Positions 6,355 through 14,695 of a stretch of DNA of 37,186 nt are shown here, in pieces. Source of the stretch: a virus. Made by a program: the position numbers and the translations under genes. The DNA lies in the IMG/VR virus record IMGVR_UViG_3300045973_000904, positions 1 through 37,186 of that record; one strand, 5' to 3'. Numbering within the stretch: the stretch's first letter is position 1; each line of letters starts with the position of its first letter. Below the pieces are notes generated by a model that worked only from the letters and a program-made list of their open reading frames with translations, was not told the origin of the DNA and did no database searches.

Positions 6355-6936
6355 ATGAAATTGACACCTGAAAAGCTGACCGCGTTTTGCGCTGCACTTG
6401 CGGAGACTGCACAAGTCTCGAAGTCGTGCGCTGCGATTGGCATATCTCGACAATGCGCGTACAAGTGGCGCAAGGAAAACCTCGACTTTGCGCTGGCCTG
6501 GGATGAAGCGATGCAAATCGCAGTCAGTGGATTGGAAGACGAAGCGATCCGCAGAGCGCGCGACGGCGTTGACGATCCGGTGATCCACCAAGGGCAGTTC
6601 ACGCCACTCGTTGACTACGACGCGATCGACGAATTGACCGGCGAGAAGTACATCCCGCAACTGGCGCCGGTGCAACGAAACCCCGATGGCACTCCGAAGA
6701 TGGCCACGGTCAAGAAGTACAGCGACACGCTGTTGATCTTCACCCTCAAGGCCCACGCGCCAGCGAAATATCGAGACAACCAAAGCATCGAGCTCACCGG
6801 CAAAGACGGCGGCGCGGTGCAATTCAACGACACCGACAAAGCCGCCCGCATTGCTGCGATCATGGCCATCGCACAGCGCCGTGCCAACGCCGCAGCCGAG
6901 GCACCCGTGCCGGATGACAACTCCGATTTGGTGTGA
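6355..6936 (+). CDS. terS: Terminase small subunit, 193 aa
   Basis: An N-terminal HTH (about residues 15-40: ETAQVSKSCAAIGISRQCAY, then KWRKEN) is of the type that binds packaging sites in phage small terminases. A central region (DEAMQIAVSGLEDEAIRRAR) and a C-terminal part ending near the large subunit's start follow. ATG at 6355 is preferred; the longer reading from GTG at 6292 would overlap the preceding gene and the late-element. No Shine-Dalgarno is visible before 6355, so translation may be leaderless or start at an upstream TTG/GTG. The TGA overlaps the ATG of the large subunit (TGATG). Confidence 0.85.
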   Translation: MKLTPEKLTAFCAALAETAQVSKSCAAIGISRQCAYKWRKENLDFALAWDEAMQIAVSGLEDEAIRRARDGVDDPVIHQGQFTPLVDYDAIDELTGEKYIPQLAPVQRNPDGTPKMATVKKYSDTLLIFTLKAHAPAKYRDNQSIELTGKDGGAVQFNDTDKAARIAAIMAIAQRRANAAAEAPVPDDNSDLV

Positions 6937-8549
6937 TGCAAATCGCAGACGTTAAGAGCGCGCTGCATCACCTGACGATCGACGAACGTGCGGAGCTTGA
7001 CGCTCTGGTGGCCAGCGACACAACGATATGGCGCCCTCTACCTGGTCCGCAGTCACTTGCAGCTGAAAGCCTCGCAGACATCACCGGCTTCGGTGGCGCC
7101 GCTGGTGGGGGCAAGACCGATCTAGCGTGTGGCTTATCGCTGACAGAGCACCGCAAGGTGGCTATCTTTCGCGAGAACGGTACCGAGCTAACCGGTGTGA
7201 TTGACCGATTCACGCAACTCGTTCGGACGCGTGATGGGTATAACGGCCAGGACAAGATATGGCGAACTAAGCGCGGCGACGGTGTACCCGTGCAAATCGA
7301 ATTCGGTAGCTTTCCGAACCCAGGCGACGAAACCAAGTACCAAGGGCGTGACCACGATTTGCTTGTGTTCGACGAGGCGGCCAACATGCGTGAGAGTGCG
7401 GTCCGCTTTCTCATGGGCTGGTTGCGATCAACTGACCCCGCACAGTCACGATGCCGTGCGTTGCTCACGTTCAACCCGCCCACAACCGCAGAGGGCCGGT
7501 GGATCATCCAGTTCTTTGCACCCTGGCTAGACCGCAAGCACCCGAACCCCGCGAAGCCTGGCGAGTTGCGCTACTTCGCGACGATCAGCGAAAAGGACAT
7601 CGAGGTGCCCGATGGCCGCGTGTTCGTGCTGGACGGTGTCGAGCGCTGCTACGACTTCGATCCGTTGCTCTATGAGCCTACCGAGATCATCAAGCCGATG
7701 TCGCGCACCTTCATCCCGTCACGCGTATCGGATAACCCGTACCTCATGGGCACCAACTACGTTTCGGTGCTGCAAGGTTTGCCCGAGCCGCTTCGTTCAC
7801 AGATGCTTAAAGGCGACTTTATGGCCGGTGTGGAGGATGACCCTTGGCAACTCATTCCGACGGCTTGGGTGGAGGCTGCACAAGCGCGTTGGGTGGATTA
7901 CTACCCCAAGCCCTCGATGAACTCGATGGGCGTGGACGTTGCGCGTGGTGGCCGTGACAACACGATCATCGCAAGGCGTCACGGCATGTGGTTCGACAAG
8001 GCTCTCGTGTACCCAGGTGCGCAGACGCCGGACGGCCCAAGCGTTGCCGGTTTGGTGGTGGGCGCCTTGCGTGATGGGGCGCCTATCCACATCGACGTGA
8101 TTGGTGTAGGTGCCAGCCCCTACGACTACCTCAACACCAACGGCCAGCATGTCATTGGCGTGAACGTCAGCGAGAAGGCCACGGCCACGGACCGCAGCGG
8201 GCGCCTTCGGTTTCTCAACCAGCGATCGCAGTATTGGTGGCAAATGCGCGAAGCGCTTGATCCGTCCAACAACGAGGGGATCATGCTGCCGCCGGACCCG
8301 CGACTTCTTGCGGACTTGTGCGCACCGACGTGGTCCGTGACGGCCAGTCGGGTGGAGGTGGAAAGCCGCGAGGCGATTTACAAGCGCATAGGGCGATCAC
8401 CGGATTGGGCTTCGGCGTACATCCTTGCGTTGATCGACACCCCGCCGCTGGACCTGGTGCGACGGATGCAGCGCAGCGGATCGCACAACCCGTTCGCGGG
8501 TGTACAAGGCCGCACCCCGCACTCCTACGATCCCCTGGCGAATCTTTAA
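6936..8549 (+). CDS. terL: Terminase large subunit, 537 aa
   Basis: ATP-driven DNA packaging motor and nuclease. The Walker A is GFGGAAGGGKTD near residues 51-61 and Walker B is LLVFDEA near 144. A C-terminal RNase H-like nuclease begins at MGVDVARGGRDNT, where the aspartate is the first metal ligand. The length is normal for podophage large terminases. ATG at 6936 overlaps the terS stop, which implies coupling. Within its last codons (8498-8530) lies a weaker match to the late-element. Confidence 0.93.
   Translation: MQIADVKSALHHLTIDERAELDALVASDTTIWRPLPGPQSLAAESLADITGFGGAAGGGKTDLACGLSLTEHRKVAIFRENGTELTGVIDRFTQLVRTRDGYNGQDKIWRTKRGDGVPVQIEFGSFPNPGDETKYQGRDHDLLVFDEAANMRESAVRFLMGWLRSTDPAQSRCRALLTFNPPTTAEGRWIIQFFAPWLDRKHPNPAKPGELRYFATISEKDIEVPDGRVFVLDGVERCYDFDPLLYEPTEIIKPMSRTFIPSRVSDNPYLMGTNYVSVLQGLPEPLRSQMLKGDFMAGVEDDPWQLIPTAWVEAAQARWVDYYPKPSMNSMGVDVARGGRDNTIIARRHGMWFDKALVYPGAQTPDGPSVAGLVVGALRDGAPIHIDVIGVGASPYDYLNTNGQHVIGVNVSEKATATDRSGRLRFLNQRSQYWWQMREALDPSNNEGIMLPPDPRLLADLCAPTWSVTASRVEVESREAIYKRIGRSPDWASAYILALIDTPPLDLVRRMQRSGSHNPFAGVQGRTPHSYDPLANL
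8498..8530 (+). promoter_or_regulatory. Possible weak late-type element inside terL
   Basis: GGGTGTACAAGGC is present (TGTACA at 8501-8506), but 17 bases later the sequence is CCTACGATCC, only partly like CATAYNNTGC. It lies in coding sequence before the acetyltransferase gene, so it may be coincidence. Confidence 0.25.
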
Positions 8550-8559
8550 AGGGCGCCAC

Positions 8560-9000
8560 TTGCAACTCGTTAGCTACACCGCAGAGTTATCCGATCAGTT
8601 CCTCACATTGGGCAGAGCCATGCACAAGGAAAGCATTTTTCGTGACGACCCGTGGAGTGACGACAAGGTACGCAAGCTGTTCGAGCACCCCCAAGCGTTT
8701 GCCATGGGGGTGTTGTCTTCCGACGGTGAGCTGGTGGCGATCTTCTTGGGCTTTGTTGCTCCTCAGTTTTTTGGTGATGGCCTAGGAGCCAAAGATTTGG
8801 CTATGTATGTCAAACCTGAGCACCGCGGAGGTATGCACTTCGTGCGACTCGTTCGAGCCTTCGAGCGTTGGGCAAAGCTGCGAGGCGCACGCGTTTGCAC
8901 ATTGGGGCAGAGCACCGGCGTGGCGATGGACCGCACGCGTAAGTTATTTGAGAGGCTGGGGTATATCACCACCGGCTACTCCACTCGTAAAGGAATTTAA
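8560..9000 (+). CDS. GNAT-like N-acetyltransferase, 146 aa
   Basis: The protein shows the GNAT order. Residues near 20-30 (LGRAMHKESIFRDDPWSDDK) correspond to helix 1. ELVAIFLGFVAPQFFG gives strands 2-3, KDLAMYVKPEHRGGMHFVRL is strand 4 plus the acetyl-CoA P-loop region, and CTLGQSTGVAMDRTRKLFER followed by LGYITTGY forms the end of the fold. TTG at 8560 is suggested because AAAGGG lies just upstream and just after the terL stop. A GTG at 8500 inside terL is the alternative. Acetyltransferases sit in the head operon of many podophages; the substrate is unknown. Confidence 0.7.
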   Translation: MQLVSYTAELSDQFLTLGRAMHKESIFRDDPWSDDKVRKLFEHPQAFAMGVLSSDGELVAIFLGFVAPQFFGDGLGAKDLAMYVKPEHRGGMHFVRLVRAFERWAKLRGARVCTLGQSTGVAMDRTRKLFERLGYITTGYSTRKGI

Positions 9001-9001
9001 T

Positions 9002-9769
9002 ATGGGTTGCGGTGGTGGATTTATTGGTGACACTCTGGGCAGCATTGGCGACGCACTCGGGGGCGCAGTGCAGGGCGTGGGTGATGCTGTCAAAAGCGCG
9101 GGCGATGCCGTTGGCGATTTTGCGAGTACGCCATTAGGTAAAGCGGCGATCATCGCCGCGGCAGCCTACGCGACGGGGGGCACGTCTCTTGCAGCGGATG
9201 GAACCGCGATGACTGCCGAAGAGGCAGCAGCAGCGGCCGAAGCCGGTAGTGCTACCACTGCGGGGGCAACTACGGAGGGCATGACTGCCGCCGAAGCATC
9301 TGCCGCGGGGGCTGGCGAGGCGGGTGCAACGGAAGCAGGGGCGGCAGAGTTGTCGCATGTGGTCGACGGGGGAACTGCGGCAGCGGGCACAGCCGCCGAA
9401 AGCACCGTCGCGCCGGTGGAAGCCTCGACAGCAGCAGCCACGGCGGGCAATTCCCTTCTGACCGGCAGCTCCATCGCCGACATGGGTAAGTCTCTGCTAT
9501 CCGCTGCCAACGTATTGGGCGCCGTGAAGCTGGCCGGATCGTTACTCACCCCGCAAGCACCGATCAACCAAACGGCCACACCCACGTCTGCGCCCGAGCC
9601 GGTTCGCACCCAGGTGGCGCAGTCAAGCGGTAACGCGATGCAGGACCTCATGGTCGGCGCTGGCCAAGCTGGCGGCTCCGCAGGGGTAGCGCAAACGCTG
9701 CTCACCGGTGCGAATGGCGTGGACACCAAATCTTTATCGCTTGATAAGCGCACTCTGCTAGGTTCTTAA
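9002..9769 (+). CDS. Ala/Gly-rich virion-associated protein, 255 aa
   Basis: Starts MGCGGGFIGDTLGSIGDALG with ATG at 9002, one base after the preceding stop and eight bases after GGA. Residues 1-40 contain a repeated pattern (GDALGGAVQGVGDAV, GDAVGDFA), followed by a hydrophobic Ala-rich helix (GKAAIIAAAAYATGG). A very long Ala/Thr/Glu/Gly region follows to about 175 and then LLSAANVLGAVKLAGSLLTP. The small-residue composition resembles minor virion or ejection proteins encoded beside portals in related phages. No named family is recognised. The stop TAATG overlaps the portal start. Confidence 0.6.
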   Translation: MGCGGGFIGDTLGSIGDALGGAVQGVGDAVKSAGDAVGDFASTPLGKAAIIAAAAYATGGTSLAADGTAMTAEEAAAAAEAGSATTAGATTEGMTAAEASAAGAGEAGATEAGAAELSHVVDGGTAAAGTAAESTVAPVEASTAAATAGNSLLTGSSIADMGKSLLSAANVLGAVKLAGSLLTPQAPINQTATPTSAPEPVRTQVAQSSGNAMQDLMVGAGQAGGSAGVAQTLLTGANGVDTKSLSLDKRTLLGS

Positions 9770-11463
9770 TGGCTGAAATCACCAAGCGGCAACACATCCT
9801 TATCCGTTGGGGCCAACTCAAGACGGAGCGGGCAAGCTGGTGGAAGCACTGGTCGGAGATTACGCAGTTCATCACTCCACGCCAGGGCCGGTACTTCGTG
9901 CAAGACCGCAACAAGGGCGCACGACGCCACAACAACATTTACGACAGCACCGGATCGCGTGCGCTCAACACCCTGGCCGCTGGCCTCATGGGTGGACTGA
10001 CGAGCCCCGCGCGTCCTTGGTTTCGGTTGGCTACGGCTGACGCGTCGTTGAACAAACAGCCCGCCGTCAAGCAGTGGCTCAATGACTGCACCGAGCTCAT
10101 GCTCACGATCTTTCAGAAGTCGAACACCTACCGCGCGCTGCACAGTATCTACAAAGAGCTTGGTGCGTTTGGCACCGGCGCTGCGGTTATCTCTGCGGAC
10201 TTCGAGAACGTCATCCATATCCATCCGATCACGATCGGCGAGTACGCCGTGGCCACTAACTTCAAGGGGCGAGTGGACACGATCTATCGCGAGTTTGAGT
10301 TGACCGTTGGCCAGCTGGTGCGCGAGTTCGGCATTGAGAATTGTTCGACGAGCACCAAAAGCATGTACGAGCGCGGCACCTTGGACGCGTGGGTCACTGT
10401 GATCCATGCGATCGAGCCGCGACTAGACCGCGACGTAGGCAAAGCGGACACGCTCAACATGCCCTGGTCCGACACCTACATGGAAATCGGCGCCACCGGC
10501 GAACAGTTCTTGCGCGAAGGCGGCTTCGAGAAATTCCCCGCGCTCTGCCCACGGTGGGACGTGGAGGGCGGCGATATCTACGGCAACAGCCCAGGCCAAG
10601 AAGCACTCGGCGATATCAAGCAGCTGCAACACGAACAGCTGCGCAAGTCACAAGCGATTGACTACCAGGTCAACCCGCCACTGCAAGTGCCCACGAGCAT
10701 GAAGAACCGCGAGGTGGAGCGCTTACCTGGCGGCGTCACTTTCGTGGACACGGCTTCGTCGGGTAAGGCTATCCAAACCGCGTTCGATGTGCAGCTGAAT
10801 CTCCAAGAGCTACTTACGGACATTCAAGACGTGAGGGGCCGCATCAACAGCGCGTTTTTTGTGGACTTGTTCATGATGATCTCGCAAGACAACGCAGCCA
10901 CCACACGCATGACGGCCACCGAGGTGGCAGAGCGCCACGAAGAGAAGATGCTCATGCTGGGGCCAGTGCTAGAGCGCTTGCAGGACGAACTACTCGACCC
11001 GCTGATCGAAGTCACCTTTCACATGATGGACAAGGCGGGCATCCTGCCGCCACCACCACCCGAGTTGCAAGGCCAGCAGTTGAGCGTGGAGCTGGTTTCT
11101 ATGCTGGCCCAAGCGCAGCGCGCGGTGGCCACCAACGGCATTGATCGCTTCACCAACGGCTTGACGGCCATGGCGCAGATCAAGCCGGAAGTGCTGGACA
11201 AGTTCGACGCGGACCGATGGGCTGAAGAGTACGGGGACGCGTTGGGCATTAACCCCGATTTAGTGTTGCCCGAAGACCAGGTGCAACAGCTGCGTGCTCA
11301 ACGTGCGCAAGCGCAAGCACAAGCCGCGAAAGCGCAACAAATGAACGTCGCTTCGCAGACTGCCAAGAACCTGGGCGCTACGCCCACCGATGGCGGTAAC
11401 GCGGCCAGTTCAATCATGGATATGTTCTCGCAGGGCTTTGGCGCCGCAGGGGGCGGGCAATGA
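9769..11463 (+). CDS. T7-like portal (head-to-tail connector) protein, 564 aa
   Basis: Dodecameric ring at the packaging vertex. The beginning has the connector pattern: WGQLKTERASWWKHWSEITQ, then PRQGRYF and YDSTGSRALNTLAAGLMGGL, the conserved LAAGLMGGLTSPARPWFRL block near residues 65-90. The middle includes CPRWDVEGGDIYGNSPGQEA. The C-terminal part has TATEVAERHEEKMLMLGPVL, followed by a PP-rich loop and a Gln/Ala coiled tail. Length and motifs fit the phage head-to-tail connecting family. Its ATG overlaps the stop of the previous gene, and its stop overlaps the start of the HNH gene. Confidence 0.93.
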   Translation: MAEITKRQHILIRWGQLKTERASWWKHWSEITQFITPRQGRYFVQDRNKGARRHNNIYDSTGSRALNTLAAGLMGGLTSPARPWFRLATADASLNKQPAVKQWLNDCTELMLTIFQKSNTYRALHSIYKELGAFGTGAAVISADFENVIHIHPITIGEYAVATNFKGRVDTIYREFELTVGQLVREFGIENCSTSTKSMYERGTLDAWVTVIHAIEPRLDRDVGKADTLNMPWSDTYMEIGATGEQFLREGGFEKFPALCPRWDVEGGDIYGNSPGQEALGDIKQLQHEQLRKSQAIDYQVNPPLQVPTSMKNREVERLPGGVTFVDTASSGKAIQTAFDVQLNLQELLTDIQDVRGRINSAFFVDLFMMISQDNAATTRMTATEVAERHEEKMLMLGPVLERLQDELLDPLIEVTFHMMDKAGILPPPPPELQGQQLSVELVSMLAQAQRAVATNGIDRFTNGLTAMAQIKPEVLDKFDADRWAEEYGDALGINPDLVLPEDQVQQLRAQRAQAQAQAAKAQQMNVASQTAKNLGATPTDGGNAASSIMDMFSQGFGAAGGGQ

Positions 11464-12047
11464 AACATTGCACTGTATGCAAACAATTAAAAGAGGATGA
11501 CGCGTTTTACCGCCGTAAAGCAGGAGGGTTGTATTCCTCGTGCAAGAAGTGTGATATCGCAAGGCGTAGTGCTTGGACGTTGAACAACCCCGAGAGAGTG
11601 AGGGCGCAACAAAACACTTGGCGAGTAGCAAATCAGGATCACGTTACCCGTCGTCAAAAGACATCGCGCAAAGCGAACCCCGAAAAATCACGTGCACATG
11701 TTGCGAAGTGGCGGGCGGCGAACACAGACGCGGCCCGCGCTGCGGTATCAGTTTGGCGCAAAGCTAATAAAGCCTACGGCGTTGCTATGCAAAACGCACG
11801 CGAAGCTGCAAAGATAAAGGCAACGCCGAAGTGGGCTGACAAAGCCGCGATATCGGCGATGTATGCCGAAGCGCAAAGGACGGGGATGCAAGTCGATCAC
11901 GTCGTGCCTTTGAGGTCTAAGTGGGTGTGTGGTTTACATACACCTGCGAACCTCCAACTCTTGACCCCTCATGACAACGCCGTAAAAGGCAACCACCACT
12001 GGCCAGACATGCCAATCAAAGGACACACCCATGGTTTTCAACCCTAA
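11460..12047 (+). CDS. HNH endonuclease with zinc ribbon, 195 aa
   Basis: An N-terminal zinc ribbon is visible: CTVCKQLKEDDAFYRRKAGG with a second pair CKKC near residues 24-27. A middle region repeats an N-P-E-x-x-R-A ... W-R-x-A-N motif about four times (28-105), likely a helical DNA-binding stretch. The HNH core is at about 143-185: MQVDHVVPLRSKWVCGLHTP, then ANLQLLTPHDNAVKGNHH, with the catalytic-type DH and the N of ANLQ and final N/H residues present. It overlaps portal by 4 bp and the spike base gene by 17 bp. It is probably a free-standing homing endonuclease; a packaging role as in some HNH-terminase pairs is less likely because it is distant from terL. Confidence 0.85.
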   Translation: MKHCTVCKQLKEDDAFYRRKAGGLYSSCKKCDIARRSAWTLNNPERVRAQQNTWRVANQDHVTRRQKTSRKANPEKSRAHVAKWRAANTDAARAAVSVWRKANKAYGVAMQNAREAAKIKATPKWADKAAISAMYAEAQRTGMQVDHVVPLRSKWVCGLHTPANLQLLTPHDNAVKGNHHWPDMPIKGHTHGFQP

Positions 12048-12315
12048 ATATCCGTTTCTCGACACCACCAACGACTTCACGCCGATCAACGACTTGCGAG
12101 TCGTGGTGCCTAACGACTCCGCAGATTTGCCAAACGGGATCAGCCGCGCAGTTATCTTTACCGGTACCGGCAACATCAAGATCACGACTTCGTTGGGCAC
12201 CACGTTGACGCTGCCGATTTCCGCAAACTGGTTCGGCGTGACGTACCTGCGTATCGCACGGATTTGGGCAACCGGCACCACGATCTCCGCTGGCAATATC
12301 TTCGTGGGGTATTGA
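12031..12315 (+). CDS. Spike base protein-like (RCAP_Rcc01079-type), 94 aa
   Basis: Reads MVFNPKYPFLDTTNDFTPIN, then DLRVVVPNDSADLPNGISRA and VIFTGTGNIKITTSLGTTLT. The PNDSADLP-x-G-x-x-R-A-V-x-x-GxGN pattern and the closing RIxATGTTIxAGNIFVGY match small beta-sandwich virion proteins annotated as spike base or head spike proteins in phages and gene transfer agents. Assignment is by motif memory. The start overlaps the end of the HNH gene by 17 bp, suggesting the HNH gene was inserted just upstream. Confidence 0.6.
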   Translation: MVFNPKYPFLDTTNDFTPINDLRVVVPNDSADLPNGISRAVIFTGTGNIKITTSLGTTLTLPISANWFGVTYLRIARIWATGTTISAGNIFVGY

Positions 12316-12316
12316 C

Positions 12317-12631
12317 ATGATCGACATGAAGATGACCGCCGAAGAAGCGAAAGAGCAGAGCACCAGCTGCGATGTAGAGCGCAACCCGTACCCATACGGA
12401 TTACGCATCAACCTGGACGATGACGCCCTCAAGAAGCTAGGGATCACGACGCTGCCAGCCGTGGGCAGTAAGTTGAATTTCAGCGCCGTGGCAGAGGTGT
12501 GTAGCACCTCCGCTTACCAGGACAACGGAGGCGAAGCAGAGACTTCTATCTCGTTGCAAATCACCGGCATGGAAGTGACCTCCGCAGGTAAATCAAGCGA
12601 CGACGCTGCGACGCTTCTCTACCCCGATTGA
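12317..12631 (+). CDS. Capsid staple-like protein, 104 aa
   Basis: Opens MIDMKMTAEEAKEQSTSCDV and has NPYPYGLRINLDDDALKKLG and ITTLPAVGSKLNFSAVAEVC. The order MKMTxEEAKE, YPYGLxIxLDDxxLxKLG, LPxVG, and a final SLQITGMEV is the pattern of the small capsid staple family that clips neighbouring capsomers. It starts one base after the spike base stop. The late-element copy 2 follows directly after its TGA. Confidence 0.65.
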   Translation: MIDMKMTAEEAKEQSTSCDVERNPYPYGLRINLDDDALKKLGITTLPAVGSKLNFSAVAEVCSTSAYQDNGGEAETSISLQITGMEVTSAGKSSDDAATLLYPD

Positions 12632-12633
12632 TA

Positions 12634-12674
12634 GGGGTGTACAAGACGCGAGGCCCCACGCATACATTGGCCCC
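12634..12674 (+). promoter_or_regulatory. Late-type element, copy 2 (before Bbp19/scaffold/capsid)
   Basis: GGGGTGTACAAGACG begins three bases after the staple gene's TGA. TGTACA is at 12638-12643, followed by a 17-base spacer and CATACATTGG at 12661-12670. TACATT is the best -10 candidate. The next ATG is 14 bases after the start of CATAC, the same as in copy 1. Confidence 0.6.
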
Positions 12675-12977
12675 ATGAGTGATCCGCTTGATACCGAAAC
12701 GAATGACCAGCAACGCAAAGCGCGGGCAGAGATTGCCCACCACGCGAAGCTCAAAGACGTTGAAGATACCAAGTGGCTCATGAGTTCAAAACGGGGTCGG
12801 CGCGTCGTCAATCGCCTTTTGCAGCAAGCGGGTGTCTTTCGTTCATCGTTTCACACCAACGCCCTGCAAATGTCCTTTAACGAAGGCAACCGCAATATAG
12901 GCTTAATGCTGCTTGCGGACATAACCGAAAACTGCCCCGATCGTTATGCAGAAATGATTGAAGAGGCAACACAGTGA
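12675..12977 (+). CDS. Bbp19-like phage protein, 100 aa
   Basis: The core EDTKWLMSSKRGRRVVNRLL, then QQAGVFRSSFHTNALQMSFN and EGNRNIGLMLLADI is the signature of the small Bbp19-like family, first seen in Bordetella phage BPP-1 next to the scaffold and capsid genes. Its function is unknown. ATG at 12675 lacks a Shine-Dalgarno and sits very close to the late-element, so the message may be leaderless. The end overlaps the scaffold gene start (GTGA). Confidence 0.8.
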   Translation: MSDPLDTETNDQQRKARAEIAHHAKLKDVEDTKWLMSSKRGRRVVNRLLQQAGVFRSSFHTNALQMSFNEGNRNIGLMLLADITENCPDRYAEMIEEATQ

Positions 12978-13606
12978 CCACTGAAACTAGCGCACCTGTC
13001 GCGAACACACCAAGTACCGACACGTCCATCGCTTCACCTACACCTGTAGCAACGACACCCGCGCCCGCCGCAGATACACCAGTGGCTCCCGCCGCCGTTG
13101 TGCCCGCAGAGGCGCCACCAACAACCGAAGCACCTAAACCCGAAGCCCCAAAGGCACCGGAGAAATACGACTTCAAAACGCTCGAAGGCCAGGTCGATCA
13201 AGCGGTACTCACCAAGTTCGAGGGCCTAGCCCGTGAAATGGGGATGACGCAAGACCAAGCCACAAAGATGATGAGTCAACTCGCCCCCGAGGTTGCCGCT
13301 GCTCAAAAGGCCAGCATGGACACCGCAGTGGGCAAGTGGGTGGATGCCGCGAAAACGGACAAGGAATTCGGCGGCGACAAGCTGAACGAAAACCTCGCGA
13401 TCGCAAAGACGGCACTTGAGAAATTTGGCACGCCCGCGTTGTCCAAGTTACTCAATGACTCCGGCTTGGGCAACCACCCCGAAATCATCCGCGCCTTCGT
13501 TCGCGCAGGTAAGCAGATTACTCCTGGCAACTTTGTCTCTTCGGGTCAAGGCGCGTCACCAACTGCGAGCGCAGGCTCGAAGTTGTATCCATCAATGAAG
13601 AGTTGA
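12974..13606 (+). CDS. Capsid scaffolding protein, 210 aa
   Basis: GTG start at 12974 overlapping the upstream TGA. The N-terminal 60 residues are a Pro/Ala/Thr-rich disordered arm. Helices follow (about 65-160: FKTLEGQVDQAVLTKFEGLA, EMGMTQDQATKMMSQLAPEV, WVDAAKTDKEFGGDKLNENL). The C-terminal tail ends with basic SAGSKLYPSMKS. Such a disordered, helical, charged-tail protein directly before the major capsid gene is the expected scaffold. The motif WxxxxKxDxExGGxxxxENLxxAKxAL is common among phage scaffolds of this group. Confidence 0.8.
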   Translation: MTTETSAPVANTPSTDTSIASPTPVATTPAPAADTPVAPAAVVPAEAPPTTEAPKPEAPKAPEKYDFKTLEGQVDQAVLTKFEGLAREMGMTQDQATKMMSQLAPEVAAAQKASMDTAVGKWVDAAKTDKEFGGDKLNENLAIAKTALEKFGTPALSKLLNDSGLGNHPEIIRAFVRAGKQITPGNFVSSGQGASPTASAGSKLYPSMKS

Positions 13607-13612
13607 TTTTTT

Positions 13613-13632
13613 CGCCTCACCGCCGCGAGGCG
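13613..13632 (+). other. Hairpin between scaffold and major capsid genes
   Basis: CGCCTC (13613-13618) can pair with GAGGCG (13627-13632) across an 8-base loop. No T-run follows, so it is not a normal terminator. It could trim or stabilise the capsid message. The remaining bases to 13680 hold only the capsid ribosome site (GAAAGG). Confidence 0.35.
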
Positions 13633-13680
13633 TCGGGCACCCACAACGTTCTAACGCAGTGATGCGCTGAAAGGTATCAA

Positions 13681-14688
13681 ATGGCAGTTCTCTCCACTGG
13701 AGCTTTAACCCTGGCCGATTGGGCTAAACGACTCGATCCCGATGGCAAAGTGCCCGTTGTCGCTGAGTTGCTTTCTCAGTCAAACGAAGTTTTGGAAGAC
13801 GCAGTCTTCGCCGAAGGCAACTTAGCCACCGGCCACCGCGTCACGATTCGCACCGGCTTGCCCGCTGTGTACTGGCGTTCGTTGAACCAAGGTGTGCCTT
13901 CTAGCAAATCCACCACGGCGCAAGTCGATGAAGCGTGCGGTATGTTGGAAGCGTACAGCCGAGTCGATAAAGACTTGGCCGATTTGAACGGCAACACCAG
14001 CCAGTTCCGATTGTCCGAAGACAGCGCCTTCTTGGAAGCGATGAACCAGGCACAAGCGCAAACATTGTTCTATGGCAACCCTGCCACGGACGCCCGCCAA
14101 TATCTCGGTTTGGCTACACGCTACGGTGCTATCTCCGGCGCCAGCAACTCGCAAAACATTCTCAACGCTATCGGTACCGCTGGCGCTACGAATACCTCCA
14201 TTTGGTTGGTGGTTTGGGGTGACAACACCGTGTTCTGCCCGTTCCCTAAAGGTTCTAAGGCTGGTCTGAGTCACGAAGATAGTGGCCAGTTGACCGTGTA
14301 CGACGGCAACGGCAACCCTTACCAAGCGTTCCAAACCCACTACCAGTGGAAGAACGGCCTCGTGGTCAAGGATTGGCGTTATGTGGTTCGCATTGCGAAC
14401 ATCAGCGTGACCAACTTGGTAGCGAACTCTTCGCCCGCCGACTTGATCGCTTTGATGTCCCGCGCTTTGGACCGCATCCCTAACTTGGCAGCTGGTCGCG
14501 CAGCGTTCTACATGAACCGCACTGTGTATTCGTTCTTGCGCATCCAAGCCTTGAACAAATCCAACTATGCATTGAGCGTAGAGAAGGGCCTCAACCAATT
14601 CGGCACACCAGGTAACTGGTTGTCGTTCGAGGGTGTGCCACTGCGTCGTGTTGACCAGTTGTTGACCACTGAGACACAAATCAGCTAA
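13681..14688 (+). CDS. Major capsid protein (BPP-1 Bbp17-like), 335 aa
   Basis: The HK97-fold shell subunit. Motifs include LADWAKRLDPDGKVPVVAEL, NEVLEDAVFAEGNLATGHRV, TIRTGLPAVYWRSLNQGVPS, YSRVDKDLADLNGN and LEAMNQAQAQTLFYGN. This pattern characterises the capsid family of Bordetella BPP-1 and related podophages. The length of 335 and its position after the scaffold fit. AAAGG lies upstream of the ATG. No protease gene is visible, so scaffold release rather than cleavage is likely. Confidence 0.92.
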   Translation: MAVLSTGALTLADWAKRLDPDGKVPVVAELLSQSNEVLEDAVFAEGNLATGHRVTIRTGLPAVYWRSLNQGVPSSKSTTAQVDEACGMLEAYSRVDKDLADLNGNTSQFRLSEDSAFLEAMNQAQAQTLFYGNPATDARQYLGLATRYGAISGASNSQNILNAIGTAGATNTSIWLVVWGDNTVFCPFPKGSKAGLSHEDSGQLTVYDGNGNPYQAFQTHYQWKNGLVVKDWRYVVRIANISVTNLVANSSPADLIALMSRALDRIPNLAAGRAAFYMNRTVYSFLRIQALNKSNYALSVEKGLNQFGTPGNWLSFEGVPLRRVDQLLTTETQIS

Positions 14689-14695
14689 CACCCAA

